This document shows positions 6,186 through 12,896 of a stretch of 12,896 bases of DNA, piece by piece. The stretch's first letter is position 1. Each line of letters starts with the position of its first letter. The stretch is from Verrucomicrobiales bacterium. GTDB lineage: Bacteria > Verrucomicrobiota > Verrucomicrobiia > Verrucomicrobiales > SKLO01. The notes beneath the pieces were generated by a model, which was given only the letters and a program-made list of their open reading frames with translations, was not told where the DNA came from and did not search any database. A program made the translations under genes and the position numbers. The stretch is from assembly GCA_007123195.1 (NCBI GenBank), contig SKLO01000226.1, forward strand, positions 1 to 12,896. The letters are read 5' to 3'.

Positions 6186-6229
6186 ACCTGACCCGACCGC
6201 GGCCGGGTCCGCCCCGCCGCCCCGCCACC

Positions 6230-6886
6230 ATGAGCATCGGCATCATCGATTACGGCGCCGGCAACCTGCGCAGCGTCGCCAACGCCACCCGCCATCTCGG
6301 GTTTGATCCCGTGCTGATTCGTCAGCCCGACCAGTTTGCAGACATCGATCAGTTGATCTTCCCGGGGGTCGGCTCGTTTGGTGATTGTGTGGCCAACCTG
6401 CACCAACTGAACCTGTGGCAGGCCGTGACCGACTGGGTGCGGGCCGATCGCCCGTTCTTCGGCATCTGCCTCGGTTATCAGGTGTTGTTCGAGTCCAGCG
6501 AGGAATCGCCGGGCGTCGGGGGGCTCGGCGTGCTGGCGGGCAGTTGCGTGCGGTTTCCTGCCGCCAAGCTGAAGGTGCCGCACATGGGCTGGAACACCGT
6601 CCAGCCCACCGACCCCGCCGACCCCGCATGGAGCGGGCTGTCGGCCGAACCCTGGTTCTATTTCGTCCACTCCTATTATCCGCGCCCCGCCAACGAGGAT
6701 GTGGTGGCCGGCTGGACCGACTACGGCGGGCGCTTTGCCGCGGCCGTGCGGCGGGGCAACCTGTTGGCGACCCAGTTTCACCCGGAGCGCAGCCAATCCA
6801 ACGGGCTGACTTTGCTGGGCAACTTCCTCAGCCTGCGGGGGCAACCGGCGGCAGGAATGATCGCCGCCAGCCGTGCGAGCGGCTGA
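6230..6886 (+). CDS. hisH: Imidazole glycerol phosphate synthase glutaminase subunit HisH
   Basis: Class I glutamine amidotransferase that releases ammonia from glutamine and channels it to HisF, which makes imidazole glycerol phosphate (the HisB substrate) and AICAR. The 218 residues carry the triad Cys80 (FFGICLGYQVLF), His184 and Glu186 (QFHPERSQSNG). IDYGAGNLRSV (6-16), PGVGSFGDC (45-53), MGWN (119-122) and FVHSYY (145-150) are also standard. The nucleophile elbow has Tyr83 where many homologues have Met, and Arg187 where Lys is common; both look conservative. The C-terminal 16 residues (QPAAGMIAAS...) extend slightly beyond the usual end. The gene starts 44 bp after hisB. Its partner hisF must be encoded elsewhere. 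A terminator-like hairpin overlaps the stop codon. Confidence 0.97.
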   Translation: MSIGIIDYGAGNLRSVANATRHLGFDPVLIRQPDQFADIDQLIFPGVGSFGDCVANLHQLNLWQAVTDWVRADRPFFGICLGYQVLFESSEESPGVGGLGVLAGSCVRFPAAKLKVPHMGWNTVQPTDPADPAWSGLSAEPWFYFVHSYYPRPANEDVVAGWTDYGGRFAAAVRRGNLLATQFHPERSQSNGLTLLGNFLSLRGQPAAGMIAASRASG

Positions 6887-6913
6887 CCCACCGGGCCCGC
6901 CGCTGGCATTTTT
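6878..6913 (+). terminator. Possible intrinsic terminator after hisBH
   Basis: AGCGGC (6878-6883) pairs with GCCGCT (6899-6904), and inside the loop CCC (6887-6889) can pair with GGG (6893-6895). A run of five T (6909-6913) follows after four bases. The stem overlaps the last codons and stop of hisH. The gap before the T-run weakens the call, but the placement fits the end of a his transcript. Confidence 0.45.
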
Positions 6914-6957
6914 ACTTGTGCGGGCCGCCGTCCCGGTCAGTTTGACAGGCAGCCAGA

Positions 6958-8358
6958 ATGCCAACAGCCGTCTGCCACACCCAGCCACCCCGAACCGATT
7001 CCGCTGTGAACCCGGCAAAAACACCCCGCCCCGCTCGTCCGAACCCCGCGTCGCCAGCCGCCCCTTCCGCCCCGGCGCGACGGTTGTGGAGCCGCCGCCA
7101 CTGGCTCGGCACCACGGCCGCCGCGAGCCTGGCCCTGCCCAACATCCTGCCACGCGGGCTGCGCGGCGCCAACGCCCCCTCGAACCGCATCACACTCGGC
7201 TTCATCGGCGTCGGCCAGCACGGCCGTGAATACAACATGCGCAGCTTTCTCCAGCATGAGGACTGTCTGGCGCTGGCCGTGTGCGACGTCTACGCCAACC
7301 GTCGCAAAGCGGCCCGGGCCGAGGTGAACGACCACTACGGCACCAACGGCTGCCGGGAATACGCAGATTTCCGTGACCTGCTGGCGGCCGGCGACATCGA
7401 CGCTGTGGTGATCTCGACCCCGGACCACTGGCACACACCCATGTCGATCATGGCGGCCGAGGCCGGCAAGGACGTGATGTGCGAGAAGCCCACCTTGACC
7501 ATCGCCGAGGGACGCGAATTGGTGGAGGTGATCCAACGCCACGAGCGCGTATTCCAGGTCGGCCTTGAAGACCGCTCGGTAATCCAATACCATCGCCTGG
7601 CCGAACTGGTGCGCAACGGAGCCATCGGCGAGCTGAAGCGCATTTACGCCAAGCTGCCTGCCGGCACCGCGTATCCGCTCGAGGAGGAGGCCCCGGTGCC
7701 CGATGACCTCGACTACGAGCTATGGACCGGACCGGCGCCGTTCAGTCCTTACACCCCCAACCGGACCGAGCGCATGCACTGGCGCCAGATCCGCGACTAC
7801 TCCGGCGGCATGCTGGCGGATTGGGGCGCCCACCTGCTCGACACCGCCCAGGTGGCCAACTTCGCCGAGGACAGCGGCCCGGTCGAGGTCCGCGGCGAGG
7901 GCCGCTTCCCCGAAGATTCCATGGCCACCACCGCGGTCGACTATCATCTGCACTATCGCTACGCCAACGGTGTCGAGATGGAGGTCGAGTCCGGCGGCGT
8001 CGAGTTGCGCTTCGAAGGCACCAGGGGATGGGTCGGCAACACCGGCTGGCGCGGCCGGCTCGAGGGCAGCTCCGACGAGATCGTGCGGCTGCGGTTTGAC
8101 GACGAGGACAACCGGCTGTGGCCGCTGCCGGCCAACGAGCACCGCGACTTCCTGGACTGCATCCAGACCCGCGAACCCACCGTCTACACCGCCGAAGCCG
8201 GCCACCGCCTGAGCACCGTCATGCACATCGGCACCATCGCCATGGAACTCGGCCGCCCGCTGGAGTGGGATCCCGGCAACGAAACCTTCAACGACGAGCA
8301 AGCCGACGCCCTGCGCTCGCGCGCCAGCCGCGACGATTGGAAGAACCCCGCCACCTGA
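6958..8358 (+). CDS. Tat-exported Gfo/Idh/MocA-family oxidoreductase (copy 2)
   Basis: A 466-residue member of the NAD(P)-dependent Gfo/Idh/MocA family. A twin-arginine motif (WSRRHWLGTT, Arg46-Arg47) and the hydrophobic AAASLALPNIL predict Tat export. Before it lies a 42-residue Pro/Ala-rich n-region, unusually long. A GTG at 7006 or a TTG at 7084 would shorten it, so the ATG at 6958 is provisional. The Rossmann motif is GFIGVGQHG (81-89). STPDHWH (153-159), CEKP (175-178, catalytic Lys177) and ADWGAHLLDT (287-296, His292) are canonical. It differs in its middle from the other two copies (EDRSVIQYHRLAELVRNG instead of GNQG-type sequence), so it belongs to another subfamily; a role on a different substrate is likely but not readable here. 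It follows hisH by 71 bp and precedes copy 3 by 266 bp (or 179 bp with the longer start). Confidence 0.88.
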   Translation: MPTAVCHTQPPRTDSAVNPAKTPRPARPNPASPAAPSAPARRLWSRRHWLGTTAAASLALPNILPRGLRGANAPSNRITLGFIGVGQHGREYNMRSFLQHEDCLALAVCDVYANRRKAARAEVNDHYGTNGCREYADFRDLLAAGDIDAVVISTPDHWHTPMSIMAAEAGKDVMCEKPTLTIAEGRELVEVIQRHERVFQVGLEDRSVIQYHRLAELVRNGAIGELKRIYAKLPAGTAYPLEEEAPVPDDLDYELWTGPAPFSPYTPNRTERMHWRQIRDYSGGMLADWGAHLLDTAQVANFAEDSGPVEVRGEGRFPEDSMATTAVDYHLHYRYANGVEMEVESGGVELRFEGTRGWVGNTGWRGRLEGSSDEIVRLRFDDEDNRLWPLPANEHRDFLDCIQTREPTVYTAEAGHRLSTVMHIGTIAMELGRPLEWDPGNETFNDEQADALRSRASRDDWKNPAT

Positions 8359-8624
8359 GCCGTTAACCATGCTATGGGGCTGCCGCTGGTGCGGCCTCAC
8401 AATCAAGGGCGGTTTCTAGTTCCCGCTCTTCAATCCACGAGGCACACTGCCCTGACCACCGCCACCACGATTCATCTCGACAAGCCAACGCCCAAGGTGC
8501 GCCACCCCAGCTGCGCAGACCTGACATCCCCGATCTCATGAAACCCACATCCGCACAAAACGACCCACAACCGCCGTCCGCCACCAATCGCAAGCAGCGC
8601 CGGAAACTCGATCCCATCCAGCAG

Positions 8625-9974
8625 ATGAACCGCCGCAAGTTCCTCCAAGGCCTCGCTGCCACCGGCGTGACGGCCGCCACCGGCGGCGCCGTGTTCCACA
8701 TCGCCCGCGGCGTACCGCCCAGCGAGCGTGTCAATGTTGCCTGTGTCGGCGTCGCCGCCCAGGGCGGCAGCATTGCCCGCGGCATCGGCGGCCAGAACAT
8801 CGCCAACGTGGTGGCGCTGTGCGACGTCCACATGGATCGCGATGCCACCAAGGAAACGCTCGAGCAGTTCCCCAACGCCAGGCGCTTCACCGACTTCCGC
8901 AAGATGCTCGAGGAGATGGGCGACGACATCGACGCCGTCACCATCGGCACGCCCGACCACTCCCACTTTCCGATCGCGATGCTGGCCATGTCGATGGGCA
9001 AGGGCGTCTATGTCGAAAAGCCGTTGTCCAACTCGTTTCAGGAGACCGAGCTGATGATGGCCGCCGAGAAGAAATACAAGGTGGCCGCGCAGCTGGGCAA
9101 CCAGGGTCATTCCGGCAACAACTACCACCAGTGGAAGAGCTGGACCGAGGGCGGCATCATCAAGGACATCACCAAGGTCATCGGCTTCATGAACAGCGGC
9201 CGCCGCTGGCATGGCTGGGGCAATGTCACCGGTTACGAGAGCGGGGCATCGGTGCCCGACGGCCTTGATTGGGACCTGTGGCACGCCACCGCTGAGATGC
9301 GGCCGTTCAGCCCGCGGCTGCACCCGGGCAACTGGCGCGGCTGGTATCGCTACGGCAACGGCGCCTTCGGCGACTGGGGTCCGCACATCCTCGACACTGC
9401 CCACCGTTTCCTCAACCTGGGCCTGCCCTACGAGATCGAAGCGGTCGAGCTGGACCAGCCGAACCCTTACATCTTCCCCATGGCCTCGACCATCAAGTTC
9501 AGCTTCGCCGCCCGCGGCGACCAGCCGCCGGTCGAGGTCTGGTGGTATGACGGCACCCGCAACAAGCCGGAGACACCGCCGGGATTCGATGGCGAACTTC
9601 GCAACGCCGGCAAATTCGTCATCGGCAAGGACCTCATCTTCCATGGCGGCACCCACGGCGACACCGTGCGCATCATCCCCGAGGAGAAGATGCAGGACAT
9701 GCGCTCGCAGCTGCCGCCGATCGAGCGCGACTCGAACTCGAACCACCACCGCAACTTCCTGCTCGGCGTCAAGGGCGAGGAGCAGTGCCGCTCGTCGCTC
9801 GACGTCGCCGGGCCGCTGTCGATGGTGTTCAACCTCGGTGTCATCTGTCAGGAACTCGGCGGCAAGCTGCAGTTCGACACTGAAACCCACCGCTTCACCA
9901 ACAGCGACGAAGCCAACCAACTGCTCGCCGGTCCGCCGCCGCGTCAGGGTTGGGAGCAGTATTACCGCCTGTAA
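8625..9974 (+). CDS. Tat-exported Gfo/Idh/MocA-family oxidoreductase (copy 3)
   Basis: A 449-residue member of the NAD(P)-dependent Gfo/Idh/MocA family. It starts with a classic short Tat signal, MNRRKFLQGLAATG. The Rossmann segment is VACVGVAAQGG (38-48). TPDHSH (109-114), YVEKPL (129-134, catalytic Lys132), LGNQGHSG (157-164) and GDWGPHILDTAH (249-260, His254) are the family landmarks. The shared DFRKMLEE, TPDHSH and GNQG blocks make it a relative of the leftward copy at 3930-5318. Start choice: an in-frame ATG at 8538 adds 29 residues, but those codons have clearly lower GC at third positions than the body, and the ATG at 8625 gives the standard MNRRKF beginning. No Shine-Dalgarno sequence is seen at either. 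Nothing recognisable was found at 8359-8537. It converges with the AsmA-like gene. Confidence 0.9.
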   Translation: MNRRKFLQGLAATGVTAATGGAVFHIARGVPPSERVNVACVGVAAQGGSIARGIGGQNIANVVALCDVHMDRDATKETLEQFPNARRFTDFRKMLEEMGDDIDAVTIGTPDHSHFPIAMLAMSMGKGVYVEKPLSNSFQETELMMAAEKKYKVAAQLGNQGHSGNNYHQWKSWTEGGIIKDITKVIGFMNSGRRWHGWGNVTGYESGASVPDGLDWDLWHATAEMRPFSPRLHPGNWRGWYRYGNGAFGDWGPHILDTAHRFLNLGLPYEIEAVELDQPNPYIFPMASTIKFSFAARGDQPPVEVWWYDGTRNKPETPPGFDGELRNAGKFVIGKDLIFHGGTHGDTVRIIPEEKMQDMRSQLPPIERDSNSNHHRNFLLGVKGEEQCRSSLDVAGPLSMVFNLGVICQELGGKLQFDTETHRFTNSDEANQLLAGPPPRQGWEQYYRL

Positions 9975-10003
9975 CCGCCCCTGCAGCCACGGCCCGCCAC
10001 CAG

Positions 10004-10048
10004 GCACCCGCACGATGGCGCCATGACGGCGCTCATCGTGCGGGATGC
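10004..10048. terminator. Long hairpin between convergent genes, possible two-way terminator
   Basis: CCCGCACGATG (10007-10017) plus GCGCC (10018-10022) pair with GGCGC (10028-10032) and CATCGTGCGGG (10034-10044) around the loop ATGAC, with one bulged T at 10033. That makes 16 base pairs, extendable by GCA/TGC past a bulge. It sits in the 91-bp gap between two stop codons. There is no T-run on either side, so it may work as a stable transcript end or block read-through rather than as a classical intrinsic terminator. Confidence 0.6.
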
Positions 10049-10065
10049 TGCCGGGCCACACCGGG

Positions 10066-12876
10066 TCACGGCTGATCCGGGACGCCCCTGCCGCCGGCAC
10101 CCGGCCGCGGCAGGTATTTGGGCCGCCAACTCGGCTCGGTGAAGGTGCCGCTGCCCTGGAATTCGAGCAGCTTGCTCACCGGCAGCAAGACCAAGCCGGG
10201 GGCGCCGCGCACATTGACGTTCATCTCGAAATCCAGCTTGTCACCAATCGGATCGATGGTGCCGCTGCCATTCATGCGGAACGCGCTGGTCAACGCCTCG
10301 AAATCGTCGGTGCGGAACACCCCGTTCTCGACCGTGAAATTGGCGCTCGCCTCGCGCGCGACGCTGTAATCATTGATCGGGGCCGGCAGCAACGCGCCGA
10401 CCAGCGGCGTCAGCGGGCCGAGCGCCGGCAACGAGACAAGGTCGCCGTTGACCAGGATGGCGACGCCGCGGCCGGACAGGGTGCGGGCGTCGCCAAGCAC
10501 GGAGTTGAACACGAAGTGTCCGGTCAGATCGCCTTCCGGCCGGGCGCCAGGCGCATAAACCCTCGACAACGTGCCATACTCCACACCGCGCAACCGCACC
10601 TCGCCGGCGATGCCGGGACGAACGCCGCGCTGGATCGTGAACACCGCCGAGGCATCCCCGCCGAACAATCCGCCATCAAGATCGAACACCACCTCGCTGC
10701 CCTGGAACGTGACCGTGCCGCCGACGTTGTTGAATGGCAGGGTTTCGCCAAATATTTCATACTCAAGCACACCGCCCGACTCGATGGTCACCACGCAGTC
10801 GGAATCGCCGTCCTCAGGTCCGATCACGCCCTCAAGCGACCACCTCGGCGGACGACTGAAGCGGTAGGGCGTCAGGTTGCCGGCAAACCCCGGCGCCAGC
10901 GCGCGCGTGACCACCACCGGGTCCAGATCGCCGCTGAATCCCTCGACGGTCACCAGTTCCGTGCGGGTGTCGTGCACCGCCCTGACAAGCCGCCCGCTGC
11001 CCTCGGGACGGGCGATGTCGAGATCAAAATACTCGACCTTGCCCGGCGACAGGCGCACGGTTCCCGACAAGGAGTCGAAGCCCTCGTCGCGATAGGTGAA
11101 CGACCCGGCCTCGAAGTCGATCTGCGTGGTCCATGTGTCAGGGTCCAGTTCCGGGCCGGTGCCGCGGATCAAAGTCTTGTAGGATGAGCTCTCGTCATTG
11201 CTCCAACGCCGCAGCCACGAACGCGTGCCCTCCAGCCGCATGATCGGCACCAGGGCCACCGGTGACATGTTGGCGCTGGCCGCGAAGCGCAGCCCCCCGT
11301 CGTCCATCACCGCGTTGGCGTCGAGCCGGCCGTCCGGTGTCTCCAGCTTGATGTCGTTGAGCGTCCAGCCGCCGGGGCCGGTCTCCATCCGGGCGCTGAG
11401 CCGTCGCACCTTGACCCCCCGCAGCATCAGGTCACGCAAGTCGATCTCGATCCGGTTTTCCCAGGTCGAGGGGTCAAGCGAGGGTCCCCTGCCCTCGCTG
11501 GCGATCAGGACCACCGAATCGCGGTCGATGTCCAACTGGCGCAGGAACGAGCGAGCGCCGTCGACCTGCAGGAACGGAGCCATCTGGGTCAGGTCCATCT
11601 GCACCATCAGCCGGTGCCGGAAGCCCCCGGCATCACGGTAGGCTTCGCCGGTCACCGCGCCCGTCAGATGCTGCAGACGCACGTTGCGCGCATAGGCTTG
11701 CCCATCCGCCAGGCTGACATCGGCACTGAATCGGTCAAACACCACCCCGCGTGCGACCACCCGGCCGCCATCGACGGATCCCAGCAGGGTCAACGCCAGC
11801 GGCAGTCCGGTGGAGGGATCGAATTCGCGACTTTGATCGAGCTGCCAGCTGCCTTCCAGGCTGCAGCGAGGCGCCTCGTAGAGCACCAATTCGCGCGCCC
11901 AATCAGCCAGGTCGAACGCCGCCAGCGCGGCCATCACGTCGATCTCGCTTTCCACCGCGAACCTGACCTCGTTGCTGATCCTTCGCAGTTGCGCCCAGGC
12001 TTGCAGCCGCCCGGCGTGGTCGATGAGTTCAAAGTTCTTCAGCGCCGCCTCGTTGGCAGTGACGCGGGCGCTGGCACGGATCGATCGGGGACGCCAGTTG
12101 CGGAAATCAAACGCGCCACACTCCAGATCAATGTCGAGCGTCACCGAGTTCCAGTCTTCCAGGTCGCCGGTCACCACCAGCTGCAGTCTCGGGGCCGCCT
12201 GTCCAGGCTCCCAGCGAATTTCCCTGACGGCAGCCACCAGAATGCGCAACTGTTCGCGCAACCGCTCGCGGCTGCGCTCCTGCTCCTCCGGGTCATCCGG
12301 CTCCTCGTCCCCCCGCAGCCAGGGAAGGGTCCAGCCGCTCTCGCGCGACTTCAGCAGCGTGCCGCGCACGTCGAATTCGATGCCTTCGAGCGAGCCGCTG
12401 GCCTGGCGCAGTTCGATGCGATCGCCATCCAGATGAATGCGGGCATCCAGCCCGCGCAATTGCAGCCGGGCGTCATCATCATCGGGTTCGCCCGCGCTGA
12501 GGGGCAGCATGGCATCGGCCTGCCGCAGGTCGACGTGGTTGATCCTGGTTTCACCCTGTAGCAGCGATTGATAGTCAATGTCCAGGGTCACCCGGTCGAT
12601 CACCGCCATCACCCGCTGGCGCGAGGCGTCCTCAAAGATGCGCACATCGCGCGCCACCAAGCCCTGCACCGGATCCAGCGTCAACCGCTCCAGCTCCAGC
12701 TCGATGCCCCGTTCCTGGAACGCCTCCATGACGAAGCCGCGCCACTTGCGGGTCAGGCCGCGGTCATGGCCGTAAACGCCCAGCCAGGCACCACCCCCCA
12801 CCACCAGGACCACCGCGATGGCCGCACCCACATTGAACCGACGCCGCCAACGGCGACGTCGGCGCCAGTCGCTCAT
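10066..12876 (-). CDS. Large AsmA-like membrane-anchored protein
   Basis: A 936-residue protein anchored by one N-terminal membrane helix (about residues 15-36, GAAIAVVLVVGGGAWLGVYG) after a very basic cytoplasmic tail (WRRRRRWRRRF). The rest is expected in the periplasm. It is built of repeated amphipathic beta strands with motifs such as VDGGRVVARGV, LDANAVMDDGGLRF and LSGRGVAILVNGDL. The last 250 or so residues (NGSGTIDP, GDKLDFEMNVNVRG, LPVSKLLEFQGSGTFTEPSWRP) are typical of AsmA/YhdP-like C-termini. Members of this group form long hydrophobic grooves and are linked to lipid transport to, or organisation of, the outer membrane. A charged helical insert lies at about 189-222 (DEEPDDPEEQERSRERLREQ). 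Start: the ATG at 12876 is preceded by AAGGA at seven bases; a GTG at 12894 is less likely. The upstream region is outside the window. Confidence 0.8.
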   Translation of the reverse strand: MSDWRRRRRWRRRFNVGAAIAVVLVVGGGAWLGVYGHDRGLTRKWRGFVMEAFQERGIELELERLTLDPVQGLVARDVRIFEDASRQRVMAVIDRVTLDIDYQSLLQGETRINHVDLRQADAMLPLSAGEPDDDDARLQLRGLDARIHLDGDRIELRQASGSLEGIEFDVRGTLLKSRESGWTLPWLRGDEEPDDPEEQERSRERLREQLRILVAAVREIRWEPGQAAPRLQLVVTGDLEDWNSVTLDIDLECGAFDFRNWRPRSIRASARVTANEAALKNFELIDHAGRLQAWAQLRRISNEVRFAVESEIDVMAALAAFDLADWARELVLYEAPRCSLEGSWQLDQSREFDPSTGLPLALTLLGSVDGGRVVARGVVFDRFSADVSLADGQAYARNVRLQHLTGAVTGEAYRDAGGFRHRLMVQMDLTQMAPFLQVDGARSFLRQLDIDRDSVVLIASEGRGPSLDPSTWENRIEIDLRDLMLRGVKVRRLSARMETGPGGWTLNDIKLETPDGRLDANAVMDDGGLRFAASANMSPVALVPIMRLEGTRSWLRRWSNDESSSYKTLIRGTGPELDPDTWTTQIDFEAGSFTYRDEGFDSLSGTVRLSPGKVEYFDLDIARPEGSGRLVRAVHDTRTELVTVEGFSGDLDPVVVTRALAPGFAGNLTPYRFSRPPRWSLEGVIGPEDGDSDCVVTIESGGVLEYEIFGETLPFNNVGGTVTFQGSEVVFDLDGGLFGGDASAVFTIQRGVRPGIAGEVRLRGVEYGTLSRVYAPGARPEGDLTGHFVFNSVLGDARTLSGRGVAILVNGDLVSLPALGPLTPLVGALLPAPINDYSVAREASANFTVENGVFRTDDFEALTSAFRMNGSGTIDPIGDKLDFEMNVNVRGAPGLVLLPVSKLLEFQGSGTFTEPSWRPKYLPRPGAGGRGVPDQP

Positions 12877-12883
12877 GCCGCTG

Positions 12884-12888
12884 TCCTT
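12884..12888 (-). promoter_or_regulatory. Shine-Dalgarno site AAGGA of the AsmA-like gene
   Basis: On the minus strand AAGGA lies seven bases before the ATG at 12876. It is the only clear ribosome-binding site seen in the window. It decides in favour of this ATG over the in-frame GTG at 12894, which lies upstream of the site. Confidence 0.7.
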
Positions 12889-12896
12889 TTCCACGC

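Noticed and set aside
6221..6232. GCCACCATG before hisH, resembling a eukaryotic Kozak sequence
   Set aside because: The gene order, Tat signals and lipoboxes are bacterial; the match is expected by chance in GC-rich DNA.
6942..6947. Perfect TTGACA, a possible -35 box before the copy 2 oxidoreductase
   Set aside because: Seventeen bases downstream is CAGCCG-like sequence with no -10 resemblance, and transcription would start inside the coding region as called.
8382..8395. GCCGC-tggt-GCGGC hairpin after the copy 2 oxidoreductase
   Set aside because: The stem is only five pairs, has no T-run and is of a kind common by chance in this composition, so it is not called a terminator.
8472..10100. 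542-codon open frame on the minus strand
   Set aside because: It lies antisense to the oxidoreductase at 8625-9974, which has all family motifs. Its translation has no recognisable domain, and high-GC genes often leave such open antisense frames.
1..12896. tRNA, rRNA or insertion-sequence transposase genes
   Set aside because: None was recognised by eye in the intergenic segments, and no transposase-like protein is encoded.

Overview
The window is GC-rich DNA (roughly 65% by eye) that most resembles a member of the Verrucomicrobiota, probably an Opitutae-like lineage. This taxonomic call is an inference from four things: three Tat-type Gfo/Idh/MocA oxidoreductases in about 6 kb, a small lipoprotein with an SPYA...CPY...RVP tail, a very large AsmA-like protein, and a non-coding stretch packed with short palindromes. 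Only one of the nine gene starts examined has a convincing Shine-Dalgarno sequence.

Layout. Positions 1-2123 carry a leftward group read in the order rlmN (radical-SAM 23S rRNA methyltransferase), a secreted protein of unknown function with a PPC-like beta domain, and the start of a coiled-coil lipoprotein that runs off the left edge. Positions 2124-3278 hold no convincing gene. Instead they contain a mosaic of repeats: an inverted pair of a roughly 95-bp three-hairpin element, a 64-bp direct repeat present twice, a heptamer tandem repeat and several further hairpins. Positions 3279-3761 encode a leftward Gly/Pro/Tyr-rich lipoprotein.

Positions 3930-5318 encode a leftward Tat-exported Gfo/Idh/MocA oxidoreductase, ending in a good intrinsic terminator. 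A 276-bp divergent spacer separates it from a rightward histidine pair, hisB (5595-6185) and hisH (6230-6886), which ends in a terminator-like hairpin. Two more rightward Gfo/Idh/MocA genes follow (6958-8358 and 8625-9974). The last of these converges on a leftward giant AsmA-like gene (10066-12876), with a long near-perfect hairpin in the 91-bp gap between them.

How the genes work together. hisB and hisH are two steps of one pathway, but hisA and hisF are not here. The three oxidoreductases probably act on sugars or related polyols outside the cytoplasm. Genes 1 and 3 resemble each other more closely than either resembles gene 2. Nothing in the sequence ties them to histidine synthesis, so the cluster looks like neighbouring independent units. 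The most unusual part is the structured repeat region at 2307-3075.
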